Positions 16,327-25,539 of a stretch of 64,000 nt of DNA are shown here, in pieces (position 1 is the stretch's first letter; every line of letters begins with the position of its first letter). The stretch spans positions 120,204-184,203 of the forward strand of contig JAHDDP010000007.1 of NCBI GenBank assembly GCA_020629285.1. The letters run 5' to 3'. The position numbers were made by a program, and so were the translations under genes. The notes below the pieces were generated by a model. That model had not been told where the DNA came from. It saw nothing but the letters and a program-made list of their open reading frames with translations, and did not search any database. The DNA is from Maribacter sp. GTDB taxonomy: Bacteria; Bacteroidota; Bacteroidia; Flavobacteriales; Flavobacteriaceae.

Positions 16327-17445
16327 ATGAGCTTTGCAGTACGAACATTTCTTTCAATAATAGGATTATTTATTGTTTCTGCTTGTGGTAATATTAAAAA
16401 ATCACCACCAAAAGATACCGATATCAATTTGCGTTTTATAGATGAATATGTTTTGCCTGACGAAACAATATTTGCCACCACTAGGGTAGGTGGGTTATCA
16501 GGTATAGATTATGCAAATGGAATTTGGTACGCCATTAGTGATGACAGTGATTTTCCCCGATTTTATAGCGCAAATATTTCTTATGATATTAACGGATTTG
16601 ATTCGATTGAAATAACATCCGTTACTCATTTTAAAGATTCAATTGACGAAGTAATACCAAAAGGAATTGTTGACCCTGAATCTATAAGATATGATGATGG
16701 ATGTGTTATTTGGACAAGTGAAGGAAATATAAAGAAAGGTCTGAGACCTTTCGTACGCATTTCAGATTCAGTCGGTAATTTTGTGAAAGAATTGAATCTT
16801 GCTAATCGCTATTTACCTAATGACAATTCAGACATGGGACCTCGCCATAACGGTGTTTTTGAAGGAATAACTTTAAGTCATCATAGAAAAGGGTATTGGG
16901 TTGCCATGGAGCTACCTTTAAAAGAAGACGGAGTTGAACCTACTTTAGAAGAAACAAACTCACCTGTAAGAATAGTTTATTTTAATAAAAAAACAGGGCA
17001 TTCCGAAAAGGAAATAGTGTATGAATTGGACAAAGTTACCCGTACTGCAATTGACGGAGCTACATTTGAACTAAATGGTATTGTTGAGATTCTAGAGTAC
17101 GATAACAATAGATTTTTTGTACTAGAACGTTCTTATTCCATGGGATATGAGGACGGGGGAAATACAGTTAAAATTTATGATGTTGATGCTTCAAAAGCGA
17201 CTGATGTAAGTGGTATCAATAGTTTAAAAGGTGAGCGCTATACCAAAGTAACAAAGAAACTTTTATTCAATTTTGAGAATATTAGAAATGAATTAACCAA
17301 CGGTATTGTCGACAATATTGAAGGAATCTCTTTTGGTCCTGATTTTGAAAACGGTAATCGCTCTTTAATAGTGGTAGCCGATAATAATTTTAGCCTGTAT
17401 GGTCCGCAACTTAATCAGTTTATATTGTTTGAAGTAGCTAGGTAA
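16327..17445 (+). CDS. Esterase-like phytase-family lipoprotein
   Basis: 372 residues. The lipobox VSAC near residue 20 marks a lipoprotein exported by Sec and anchored by the cysteine. The mature part has repeated beta-propeller-like segments (GLSGIDYANGIWYAISDDSD, IVDPESIRY, FEGITLSH, GISFGPDF) matching the esterase-like activity of phytase domain. These act on phosphate or carboxyl esters outside the cytoplasm. No operon partner is evident. The activity is inferred from the domain. Confidence 0.78.
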   Translation: MSFAVRTFLSIIGLFIVSACGNIKKSPPKDTDINLRFIDEYVLPDETIFATTRVGGLSGIDYANGIWYAISDDSDFPRFYSANISYDINGFDSIEITSVTHFKDSIDEVIPKGIVDPESIRYDDGCVIWTSEGNIKKGLRPFVRISDSVGNFVKELNLANRYLPNDNSDMGPRHNGVFEGITLSHHRKGYWVAMELPLKEDGVEPTLEETNSPVRIVYFNKKTGHSEKEIVYELDKVTRTAIDGATFELNGIVEILEYDNNRFFVLERSYSMGYEDGGNTVKIYDVDASKATDVSGINSLKGERYTKVTKKLLFNFENIRNELTNGIVDNIEGISFGPDFENGNRSLIVVADNNFSLYGPQLNQFILFEVAR

Positions 17446-17629
17446 CTTATATTTAATCGAATAACAGAAACCTAATCATGAATAATTTATTACCTGATTT
17501 TCATGAAATGTGATAAGTTCTTAAATAGCTGCATATTCAAGAAAATATAATTATTCTTTAAAGCTTTAAATAGTTTAGGAAATTTCATTATAAATCTTGT
17601 TCTTGCACGATTAAATTTCGCTTAAAATA

Positions 17630-18253
17630 ATGGATGATTTAATTACGTTTTCTATTGCTGTTTTTACTGGTTTTTTTGCCATTACTAACCCAATATCTAA
17701 CATGACCGTTTTTCTATCTTTAACCCAAGGGGCAGATGAAAAAACGAAAGCCGATATCAATAAAAGAGCAAATTTAATTGCCTTTATCATTGTATTGGTA
17801 TTTGTCCTTTTAGGAAAATATATTTTCGAATTGTTTAATATTAGTATTCCCGCCTTTAAAATTACAGGTGGTATCTTAATATTTTATATCGGTTTTGACA
17901 TGCTGCAATCAAAACAATCTAATGTAAAGAACATCAAACACGTAAATATTGATGAAAATATTGCTGTTTCACCCTTGGCAATTCCTATTCTAGCTGGTCC
18001 TGGCACTATTGTAACCGCTATGAACTTTGTTTCTAATTCGCAACCTGTTCATATAGCAATCGTTATCGCTGTTTTCGGTTTCATGAGTATACTTACTTAT
18101 CTGACTTTTAGGCTTAGTAACTTAATTGTGCGATTGGTTGGTTACAACGTTATTTCTGTTATCGGTAAGATTATGGGTTTAATTATTGCCATCATAGGAA
18201 CGGGTATGATTATCGAAGGAATAAAAATTTCCTTTAACCTGATTACAAAATAA
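17630..18253 (+). CDS. MarC family integral membrane protein
   Basis: 207 residues with about six transmembrane helices. The ITNPISNMTVFLSLT segment near the N-terminus and SPLAIPILAGPGTIVTAM in the middle are the paired MarC/NAAT signatures. Family members were once linked to multidrug resistance, but their transported substrate is not established. It precedes the kef pair by 41 bp and may share its transcript. Confidence 0.85.
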   Translation: MDDLITFSIAVFTGFFAITNPISNMTVFLSLTQGADEKTKADINKRANLIAFIIVLVFVLLGKYIFELFNISIPAFKITGGILIFYIGFDMLQSKQSNVKNIKHVNIDENIAVSPLAIPILAGPGTIVTAMNFVSNSQPVHIAIVIAVFGFMSILTYLTFRLSNLIVRLVGYNVISVIGKIMGLIIAIIGTGMIIEGIKISFNLITK

Positions 18254-18294
18254 TACCTAAATTAAAGGATACTTTTTTTACAACGAATTGGAAT

Positions 18295-18831
18295 ATGAAG
18301 AAGGTACTTGTTTTATTTGCCCACCCAAAGTTTGAAAAATCAAGAGCGAACAATGTATTGGTGAATTATATCAAAGATAAAGAAGGTGTCACTTTTCATG
18401 ACTTATATGAAGAATATCCAGATTTTCATATTGATGTTCCTTTTGAGAAAAAGCTGTTAGCGGAACATGATGTTATTATTTGGCATCATCCTATGTATTG
18501 GTACAGTTGTCCGCCGCTATTAAAACAATGGATTGATATGGTGTTGGAATTCAATTGGGCATACGGTCCAAAGGGAAAGGCATTATCCTCTAAAATTTGC
18601 TTAAACGCTATAACCACTGGTGGCAGTAAAGAACTATACTGCACGCAAGGAATAAATAGCTATACGATAACAGAATTTTTAAGACCTTTTGAACAAACTG
18701 CTAATTTGTGTTTAATGAACTATCACAAACCTTTTACCGTGATGGGAACTTACAAGTTAACAGATGATGAATTAGAAATTTATGGAGCGCAATACAGTGC
18801 ATTTATAGACGGGCTACAAACTGTAAATTAG
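18295..18831 (+). CDS. NAD(P)H oxidoreductase, KefF/KefG-like ancillary subunit
   Basis: 178 residues, flavodoxin-like fold. FAHPKFEKSRANNVLV is the phosphate-binding loop, and HHPMYWYSCPPLLKQWIDMVLEFNWAYG the hallmark of the KefF/KefG/MdaB group. These subunits bind and activate Kef potassium efflux channels and reduce quinones. The Kef-type antiporter begins 54 bp downstream, which supports the assignment. Confidence 0.87.
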   Translation: MKKVLVLFAHPKFEKSRANNVLVNYIKDKEGVTFHDLYEEYPDFHIDVPFEKKLLAEHDVIIWHHPMYWYSCPPLLKQWIDMVLEFNWAYGPKGKALSSKICLNAITTGGSKELYCTQGINSYTITEFLRPFEQTANLCLMNYHKPFTVMGTYKLTDDELEIYGAQYSAFIDGLQTVN

Positions 18832-18885
18832 CATTTTAATGACCTCGGTAATACCAATAGATGCATTACATAAAAACCAACCATT

Positions 18886-20793
18886 ATGACCGGTAGTATA
18901 CTTTTTGATGCAATTGTTTTCTTGTTGGGAGCAATCATATGTGTTTCTATAGCCAAAAAATTGGGGCTTAGCTCAGTTTTGGGCTACCTAATGGCAGGGG
19001 TAATTATAGGTCCGTACGTACTAGGGTTTATAGGTGAAGAAGGAGAAGACATCCTTCATTTTGCAGAATTCGGGGTGGTGGTCATGTTGTTTTTAATCGG
19101 ACTCGAAATTGAGCCAAAGAGATTCTGGAATATGCGTAAAGCAATTGCCGGTATGGGCGGATTGCAGGTTGGGGGTACCATGATAATAGCGTTCATATTT
19201 TTTACCCTTTTAGATTTTGAATGGAAAGTAGCCTTGGTTATTTCTATGGCAGTAGCATTATCCTCAACTGCCATTGCAATGCAGACTATTGATGAAAAAG
19301 GACTCATGGAGACTACCTTCGGTAATTCGGCATTTTCTATATTGTTATTTCAAGATATCATCGTAATATTCATGTTAGGTGCAATTCCTTTACTTTCAAA
19401 TTCTGACAGTGAAGCTGCCATAGATAGTCATGAAGCATCCGGTAATCTTTTAGACGGTCTGCCCATGGGCTACCAAACACTGGCGATTATCTTATCTGTA
19501 GTGTTAATTATAGGTGCAGGTCAATATTTGATCGTACCCATGTTACGAAGAGTTGCAAAAACAGGGGTTAGGGAATTGTTATTCGCCTCTGCTTTGTTAA
19601 TTGTATTCAGTATATCCTATTTAATGGAATACGTTGGTCTATCACCCGCTTTAGGTGCGTTTTTAGGTGGCGTTGTACTTTCTAGTAGCGAATATAAACA
19701 TGAACTTGAAAGTAATCTTGAGCCTTTTAAAAACCTGCTATTAGGTTTGTTTTTTATAGCTGTTGGCGCATCTATTAATTTTGTGGTCATTGCTAAAATT
19801 CCGTTGACCATTGGCGGTATATTACTAGCAGTAATATTGATTAAAGCATTGATACTGTTCATTACAGGTAAAGTATTTAAACTTAAGCTTGACCAAAACC
19901 TATTACTAACATTTGGCTTGGCGCAAATTGGGGAGTTTGCATTTGTTCTGTTATCCTTTGCTTTTCAATTGAAAATACTGGATCAAGAACAGATGGACAT
20001 TATGCTTGTAATAACAGCCCTGACCATGTCCTTAACCCCAATCATAAGTATTATAAACGAACGATTTATATTACCAAAAATTGGCACAAAAGAGTCCATT
20101 AAAAGACCCATGGACCATATTGCAAAATCTCAAAATGTTATTCTGGTCGGTTTTGGTCACTTTGGTAGTACCGTTGGTCGTTTTTTACGTTCTCACGGTA
20201 TAGAGGCAACTATTCTAGATCAGGATTCAAACAGAGTAGACTTTCTTCGAAAAATGGGGTTTGAGGTGTATTATGGCGATGCTACGCGTATAGATCTTTT
20301 GGAATCTGCTGGTATCGCAGAGGCAAAAATATTAATATGTGCTATCGATAACCCTAGTGTTACCAAAGAAATCACAAAAATGGTTAAAGAAAAATATCCA
20401 CATGTTGAACTCATGATTAGAGCACAAAATAGATATGATGCATACGAATTATTGAATATGGGTATGGAAAATATTTATCGGGAATCTTTAGACACATCAC
20501 TGTCATTAGCTAAAGATGTGTTGAGCAAACTTGGTTTTAGAAAATACACCTTAAATCATCAAGTGCAGAATTTCATAAAATATGACGAAACAAGTTTAAG
20601 AAAGCTTGCTTCTGAGCCGAGAGAAGATGAAAACTATATTTTTAAGGCGCGTAAAGAATTGGAGGAACAGGAACGATTGTTAGAAGAAGATTTTAAGAGA
20701 GGAATCGTCGAATACGATAATCATTGGGACAGTGAATCTATTAGGAAGGTGTTGGAAAATCAGCAAAATAACAATTCTTCATCTACCAACTAA
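18886..20793 (+). CDS. Glutathione-regulated potassium/proton antiporter, KefB/KefC type
   Basis: 635 residues. The N-terminal ~385 residues form a CPA2 monovalent cation:proton antiporter with about 12 helices. A cytosolic RCK/TrkA-N domain follows, starting VILVGFGHFGSTVGRFLRS, with DQDSNRVDFLRKMG and YGDATRIDLLESAGI. A charged C-terminal tail extends from about 540. Kef systems extrude K+ and acidify the cytoplasm in response to glutathione adducts of electrophiles. Pairing with the KefG-like gene and the many carbonyl reductases nearby suggests electrophile defence. Confidence 0.9.
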   Translation: MTGSILFDAIVFLLGAIICVSIAKKLGLSSVLGYLMAGVIIGPYVLGFIGEEGEDILHFAEFGVVVMLFLIGLEIEPKRFWNMRKAIAGMGGLQVGGTMIIAFIFFTLLDFEWKVALVISMAVALSSTAIAMQTIDEKGLMETTFGNSAFSILLFQDIIVIFMLGAIPLLSNSDSEAAIDSHEASGNLLDGLPMGYQTLAIILSVVLIIGAGQYLIVPMLRRVAKTGVRELLFASALLIVFSISYLMEYVGLSPALGAFLGGVVLSSSEYKHELESNLEPFKNLLLGLFFIAVGASINFVVIAKIPLTIGGILLAVILIKALILFITGKVFKLKLDQNLLLTFGLAQIGEFAFVLLSFAFQLKILDQEQMDIMLVITALTMSLTPIISIINERFILPKIGTKESIKRPMDHIAKSQNVILVGFGHFGSTVGRFLRSHGIEATILDQDSNRVDFLRKMGFEVYYGDATRIDLLESAGIAEAKILICAIDNPSVTKEITKMVKEKYPHVELMIRAQNRYDAYELLNMGMENIYRESLDTSLSLAKDVLSKLGFRKYTLNHQVQNFIKYDETSLRKLASEPREDENYIFKARKELEEQERLLEEDFKRGIVEYDNHWDSESIRKVLENQQNNNSSSTN

Positions 20794-20958
20794 AGTCTTC
20801 TAAAATGCTGTTATATAAAATACTCTAATTCAAAGGCTGAATATGCCATTTCGTCTATTTCTAACTCGATAACCAGCTTATCGATCAAGCCACAAGTGCA
20901 TTTACATGTCAAAGTATTGAACGTTAAAATAAAGGTTTAACCGTTTAAATTTAAAACG
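20794..20958. other. Intergenic region after kef
   Basis: No gene, clear terminator or promoter was seen. The sequence is AT-rich with a short Ser/Asn-coding-like remnant that has no start. Confidence 0.3.
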
Positions 20959-21054
20959 TTGAAAACAAATACCAAAACATATGTAGTACTAGGATTATTT
21001 ATTATGGCATTCGCTTTGCCAAGTACAGCACAAATAAGTAAAAGAACAACATGA
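20959..21054 (+). other. Short secreted-peptide ORF or remnant (31 aa, TTG start)
   Basis: An in-frame TTG opens MKTNTKTYVVLGLFIMAFAL followed by PSTAQISKRTT and a stop. This is a complete Sec signal peptide with an AxA-type cleavage site but only six mature residues. It looks like the 5' end of a secreted-protein gene that has lost the rest. No ATG lies upstream in frame. Confidence 0.35.
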
Positions 21055-21139
21055 TATTCGTTAGGTTTATAAAAACCCAAATTACCTACTTTTACCTTAG
21101 CATTGCAGATTGCAATTAAGTACCCCTTTACACTTAAAG

Positions 21140-21757
21140 ATGTCATCAATCAATCATTTCATTATAGTATGTACGTTTCTTTTTTTTGGATCAATTGATT
21201 CTATATCAAAAGATGTAAAGCCCCTAAAAAACACTATTTTCTTTGATATTGTACATAAAGACAATGTAATTGGTAGTTTAAAAGCTTCAAAAACCATTAA
21301 AGATTCTAAAATTCATTACCAAAGTGTAACTACCATAAACACGCGCATCATCAAAGAAATAGATGTTAATTATTTGTACGATGTTATCTATGAAAATAAT
21401 AAATTGAAGAGGGCTAATGTACTTATAGATGTCAACGATAAACCCTATGCCGACATTCTTACCAATTGGGAAATAGATTATTACCAGATTTCAAAAAACG
21501 ATAAAAATGAGTTAGTGGTTCAAGAAGATATCAAGTACGCTACCATATTGCTATATTTTGTGGAACCAGTAGACATAGAACGGTGCTATTCTGAACAAGA
21601 TGGAAGTTTTAATACGATTATACCTTTAGGCAATCATTCGTACAAAAAAATAAATGCTAAAAACAACGAGAATATTTATCATTATAAAGATGGCTTTTTA
21701 GAAAAAGCAGAAATAAATGGAGAATTGATAAAATTCAATATTGTTGCTCAAAACTGA
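21140..21757 (+). CDS. DUF6134 family protein, secreted
   Basis: 205 residues with an N-terminal hydrophobic segment consistent with a signal peptide. The remainder is a beta-rich domain of the DUF6134 type (IFFDIVHKDNVIGSLKASKT, then TINTRIIKEIDVNYLYDVIY). Function unknown. ATG 21140 places the signal peptide at the N-terminus; an upstream TTG at 21110 would add ten residues in front of it. It precedes the patatin gene by 30 bp. Confidence 0.65.
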   Translation: MSSINHFIIVCTFLFFGSIDSISKDVKPLKNTIFFDIVHKDNVIGSLKASKTIKDSKIHYQSVTTINTRIIKEIDVNYLYDVIYENNKLKRANVLIDVNDKPYADILTNWEIDYYQISKNDKNELVVQEDIKYATILLYFVEPVDIERCYSEQDGSFNTIIPLGNHSYKKINAKNNENIYHYKDGFLEKAEINGELIKFNIVAQN

Positions 21758-21787
21758 TTATTTTAAGAAATATAACGTAGAACAGTT

Positions 21788-22555
21788 ATGACAAATACCG
21801 GATTAGTACTTTCAGGCGGTGGCATACGTGGTGTAGCACATATTGGTGTAATAAAAGCCTTGGAGGAACATGGTATTTATCCAACCCATATATCTGGTAC
21901 TAGTGCGGGTGCTATTGTTGGATCATTATATGCAGGTGGTGTAAAATGGGAAGATATTTTAGAATTTTTCAAAGTAATTCCAATTTTTCATGCCAACAGA
22001 TTCGCCCGTAAAAAACCCGGTTTTATAGACACCGAGAAGTTTTATGATGAGTTTAAAAAGTTTTTCCCTACAGATAAATTTGAATCACTTCCTAAGGAGC
22101 TTTTTATAACAGCTACGGATATCGTTAAAGGGGAACTAAAGATTTTTGATACTGGAGAATTGATAAAACCAGTACTTGCATCCGCAACTTTTCCTGGTGT
22201 TTTTTCGCCTATTAATATTAATGGGTCTTTCTACGTAGATGGTGGTGTATTGAACAATTTCCCTATTGAGCCTTTACAACTGCACTGCGATAAAATAATA
22301 GGCAGCTATGTAAACGCGCTAAAATCTATTAAAATAAAAGATTTAAAACATTCGTACAATGTATTGGAAAGAGCGTATAAAATAAAATCAGCATCAGAAT
22401 CCATAGCAAAATTTACAAAATGCGATTTTGTAGTTTCTCCCGAAGAGCTTTGTGAATATGCAACTTTTGATATGAGATCTATAGATGCCATATTTGATAT
22501 TGGCTATAATAGTACTATAGATGTGCTACGCAAACAAGGATATTCTAAGCAATAG
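21788..22555 (+). CDS. Patatin-like phospholipase family protein (RssA-like)
   Basis: 255 residues. The oxyanion hole GGGIRG follows VLSGGG, the nucleophile serine is in the GxSxG elbow HISGTSAGAIVG, and the catalytic aspartate is in YVDGGVLNNFP. This is the full patatin Ser-Asp dyad, so lipid acyl hydrolase activity is likely. No signal peptide. It is probably co-transcribed with the DUF6134 gene and is convergent with the DEAD-like gene 11 bp away. Confidence 0.88.
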   Translation: MTNTGLVLSGGGIRGVAHIGVIKALEEHGIYPTHISGTSAGAIVGSLYAGGVKWEDILEFFKVIPIFHANRFARKKPGFIDTEKFYDEFKKFFPTDKFESLPKELFITATDIVKGELKIFDTGELIKPVLASATFPGVFSPININGSFYVDGGVLNNFPIEPLQLHCDKIIGSYVNALKSIKIKDLKHSYNVLERAYKIKSASESIAKFTKCDFVVSPEELCEYATFDMRSIDAIFDIGYNSTIDVLRKQGYSKQ

Positions 22556-22566
22556 GAAAGCTTATA

Positions 22567-23178
22567 TTATAGCTTTACATGACTTGCACGTTCCATAAAA
22601 TAATCTTCAAAACGCTCTAATTTTGGATGCTTTTTTTCTGAATATATCACATATTGACATTTCATAATACTCTGTGCAACCGTAATCATTGCTGTATAGT
22701 CTGATTTCTGAATTAAAAAATCACCATCATCAATACTACAGATCTTCAATTGAGACGTACTTACACCATTCAATAAAAACAACTTGTGTAGTGTATTAGG
22801 TGTTGTAATTAGTATATCTATGCCTTCAAATATTTCTGATTTTTGAATATCGATATGCAATTCTTTATAACTGGCATATAGTCTCATATCAGTATACTTG
22901 GTGTATTCAAAAAACTTATCATAAAGTTCCAGTACCTTTTCTTTATTCTCGACCACAACAACAGCTCTTGGCGCATTGCCTTCGGCTTTGCATTTTAGTT
23001 TCTGTAATGTTGTCAATATTAAGGTTGTAGTTTTACCACTTTCCTTTGGAGCTGTACAGTATACATTTGCTCCGCTTTTAATTACGGGAATACTTTTCTT
23101 CTGGAAAGAAGTTGGTTCTGTAATGGAAAGATATTCTAGTCTTTCCAATAAGTGTGGATTCAGTTTCTTAAATGACAT
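22567..23178 (-). CDS. Degenerate DEAD-box-like protein, single RecA domain
   Basis: 203 residues resembling only the N-terminal RecA domain of a DEAD-box helicase. The Q-motif-like TEPTSFQKKSIPV and a Walker A-like APKESGKTT are present. The DEAD motif reads SIDDGDF. No SAT motif or C-terminal helicase domain follows. It ends cleanly at a stop 11 bp from the convergent patatin gene. It may bind RNA or act as a regulator without unwinding. Its reading frame is intact, so it is kept as a CDS. Confidence 0.75.
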   Translation of the reverse strand: MSFKKLNPHLLERLEYLSITEPTSFQKKSIPVIKSGANVYCTAPKESGKTTTLILTTLQKLKCKAEGNAPRAVVVVENKEKVLELYDKFFEYTKYTDMRLYASYKELHIDIQKSEIFEGIDILITTPNTLHKLFLLNGVSTSQLKICSIDDGDFLIQKSDYTAMITVAQSIMKCQYVIYSEKKHPKLERFEDYFMERASHVKL

Positions 23179-23293
23179 TTGCTACTTTAAACTAATTAAA
23201 CATACTATAATGCTACAAAGATACAGCCTACCAACGGGCTAACCCTATTATAGCACTCTATTTTCTTATGAGAAGAAAGCAATACAGAATTTC

Positions 23294-24193
23294 TTATGAA
23301 TAAAGAATAAGAAAGACACCAAGCATAATACCCGCTAACGGCACTAATTTTTTACGCTTATTTTGTTCCTTAAAGATAAAACCGCCAACGACTACAGCTA
23401 TCAATATTTGACTACGCTTTATGGCTGAAAGTAGCATTATCAATGAATCTGGATCTTGCAATGCTTTAAAATAAAAATAGTCTGCCGTTTGTAAAAGTAT
23501 ACCCACCATAGGTATTGTCCACCGCCATTTAAAAGAACCTTTTAAATTAGCATTGGTAGCTCTTGTAATGACCACTACCATTCCTATAATCAACATGGTG
23601 TAGGTACAGAACCAAAATTGAAGGGTAGGGGGATTCAGATTTAAACTTTGTATTAAGAACTTATCATACAAACCACTTGAAGCTCCTAAAAAAGTAGCGC
23701 CAATAATAGCATATATCCATTTATTACTTTTAAAATGAATACCTTCTTTTTTGCCAATTCTAGAATAAAGAAATACGGAAAAAATAATTAGGAAAAACCC
23801 AATCCATTGCCAGAAATTAGGGCGTTCTTGATAAATGAAAATCGCACCGATAAAAGTAAAAAACGGACCTGCAGAACGTATTGGGGTTACAATGGTAATG
23901 GGTAAATGTTTTAAAGCTTGATATGCCAATATCCAAGAAGAAGCCATAATCATGGCTTTAATAATTATGAACCCATGTGTCTTCAATGAAATATCAGATA
24001 CAAATAAATCAATTTCCTGTAATTCTTCAGGATAGTATTTTGAACCGATAAATAATGGTAAAAACAATAAAAAACCAGCGATTAAGGTGCCTAAAAGAAC
24101 AGAAAAGGCATCATTACCTTGTACGGCATGTTTTTTACATAAGTTGTGTAATCCTAAAAAAAGCGCTGCTAAAAGTCCGAGGTACATCCACAT
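23294..24193 (-). CDS. DMT superfamily transporter (EamA domain)
   Basis: 299 residues with ten predicted transmembrane helices and two EamA repeats, the second starting near YAIIGATFLGASSGLYDKFL. RSAGPFFTFIGAIFIYQERP lies at the end of the first repeat. Drug/metabolite exporters of this type have varied substrates; none can be named. It is the last minus-strand gene before a bidirectional terminator. Confidence 0.85.
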   Translation of the reverse strand: MWMYLGLLAALFLGLHNLCKKHAVQGNDAFSVLLGTLIAGFLLFLPLFIGSKYYPEELQEIDLFVSDISLKTHGFIIIKAMIMASSWILAYQALKHLPITIVTPIRSAGPFFTFIGAIFIYQERPNFWQWIGFFLIIFSVFLYSRIGKKEGIHFKSNKWIYAIIGATFLGASSGLYDKFLIQSLNLNPPTLQFWFCTYTMLIIGMVVVITRATNANLKGSFKWRWTIPMVGILLQTADYFYFKALQDPDSLIMLLSAIKRSQILIAVVVGGFIFKEQNKRKKLVPLAGIMLGVFLILYS

Positions 24194-24280
24194 AATGCGC
24201 GCGAAGATATTGGTTTTTGACTATTCTACCTTCTAGATAAGTCATTCATATGTGATTTGTAATTGGTATAACCGGAAATA

Positions 24281-24313
24281 AAAAAGGGCTGTCTAAATTA
24301 GACAGCCCTTTTT
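24281..24313 (-). terminator. Bidirectional intrinsic terminator after the TetR-led operon
   Basis: The A-run and GGGCTGTCTAA pair exactly with TTAGACAGCCC and the T-run around a single central A. It begins 18 bp beyond the stop of the alcohol dehydrogenase gene on the minus strand. Confidence 0.9.
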
Positions 24314-24331
24314 AAAAATACTTCGCTTAAC

Positions 24332-25489
24332 CTAATAAGCCATTTTCACAATCTTCTGTGCATCTTCTGGCATTAAAGCCTGACGTTCACCTAATTTCCA
24401 TCCACGATCTGTAAATCGCTTAGAAATTTCTTCGGCAGTGCCTTCATACTCTTTTGTGTAATCAGATAACTTAGTATCTATACCTAACTGTTGAAAAAAT
24501 TCTTCGGTCTTTTCAATGGCAGCATATGCTTTGTCATCGATACTACCTTCGGTAATATTCCAAACACGTTCACCGTACTGAGCTAATTTTTCTTTTTTAG
24601 CTTCAAAATTATATTTGTAGTGACTTGGTGCAATTACAGCCAATGTACGTGCGTGGTCAATACCGAATAATGCGGTTAACTCATGACCCATCATATGCAC
24701 AGCCCAATCACCAGGAACTCCTTTTTGAATTAATCCGTTCAATGCCATTGTACAGCTCCACATAAAATCTGCGGCAGGTGTATAATCGGTAGGATCTTTT
24801 AATACTTTAGGAGCAACTTCTACTAATGTCTGCAAAATACTTTCTGCAAATCTATCTTGTAACGATGCACCTATTGGGTAGGTCATGTATTGCTCCAATA
24901 CATGTGTGAAAGCATCTGTAATTCCGTTTGCTAATTGACGTTCAGGAATTGAACTAATAACCTGTGGATCTAAAATTGAAAACTCAGGAAACAATCCTGG
25001 TCCGCCCATTGCCAGTTTTTCTTTGGTTTCCGCTCTTGTAATTACGGCGCCTGAATTCATTTCAGAACCTGTTGCAGGCAAGGTCAATACGGTTCCAAAA
25101 GGCATTCCTTTTTTGGTTCTCACATTTTTGGTAAGTATATCCCATGGGGTGTCTCCATCGTAAACCGCTGCTGCAGATAAAAATTTTGTTCCATCTATTA
25201 CAGACCCACCACCAACTGCTAGTAAATAGGTAATGTTTTTTTCTTTTATTACCTGTAACGCCTCCATTAGTAAGGCATATTCAGGATTAGCAGGTATACC
25301 GCCAAACTCTATAACATCTACATTAGACAATGCTTTGGTAACTTGTTCGTAAATACCGTTTTTCTTGATACTACCACCACCGTAAAGCATTAATACTTTA
25401 GCATCTGCAGGAATTTCACTTTCTAATTTCGCTATGGTATCCTTTCCAAAAATAATCTTGGTAGGGTTCTTAAATTCAAAATTGTTCAT
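24332..25489 (-). CDS. Iron-containing alcohol dehydrogenase (YqhD/BDH type)
   Basis: 385 residues of the Fe-ADH fold. GGGSVIDGTKF is the nucleotide loop and PATGSEMNSGAVIT follows. Metal ligands fall in DAFTHVLEQY, in VHMMGHELTALFG and in the next His-rich segment DHARTLAV. The family includes NADPH-dependent aldehyde reductases (YqhD) that remove short aldehydes. It is the last gene of a four-gene operon: tetR, NAD(P)-binding protein, nitroreductase, this gene. An aldehyde- or quinone-detoxification role is inferred. Confidence 0.9.
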   Translation of the reverse strand: MNNFEFKNPTKIIFGKDTIAKLESEIPADAKVLMLYGGGSIKKNGIYEQVTKALSNVDVIEFGGIPANPEYALLMEALQVIKEKNITYLLAVGGGSVIDGTKFLSAAAVYDGDTPWDILTKNVRTKKGMPFGTVLTLPATGSEMNSGAVITRAETKEKLAMGGPGLFPEFSILDPQVISSIPERQLANGITDAFTHVLEQYMTYPIGASLQDRFAESILQTLVEVAPKVLKDPTDYTPAADFMWSCTMALNGLIQKGVPGDWAVHMMGHELTALFGIDHARTLAVIAPSHYKYNFEAKKEKLAQYGERVWNITEGSIDDKAYAAIEKTEEFFQQLGIDTKLSDYTKEYEGTAEEISKRFTDRGWKLGERQALMPEDAQKIVKMAY

Positions 25490-25539
25490 TTTCTCTCTTC
25501 TTTTTAATTTGTACTATCTATTTATGATTTGATAAACGA

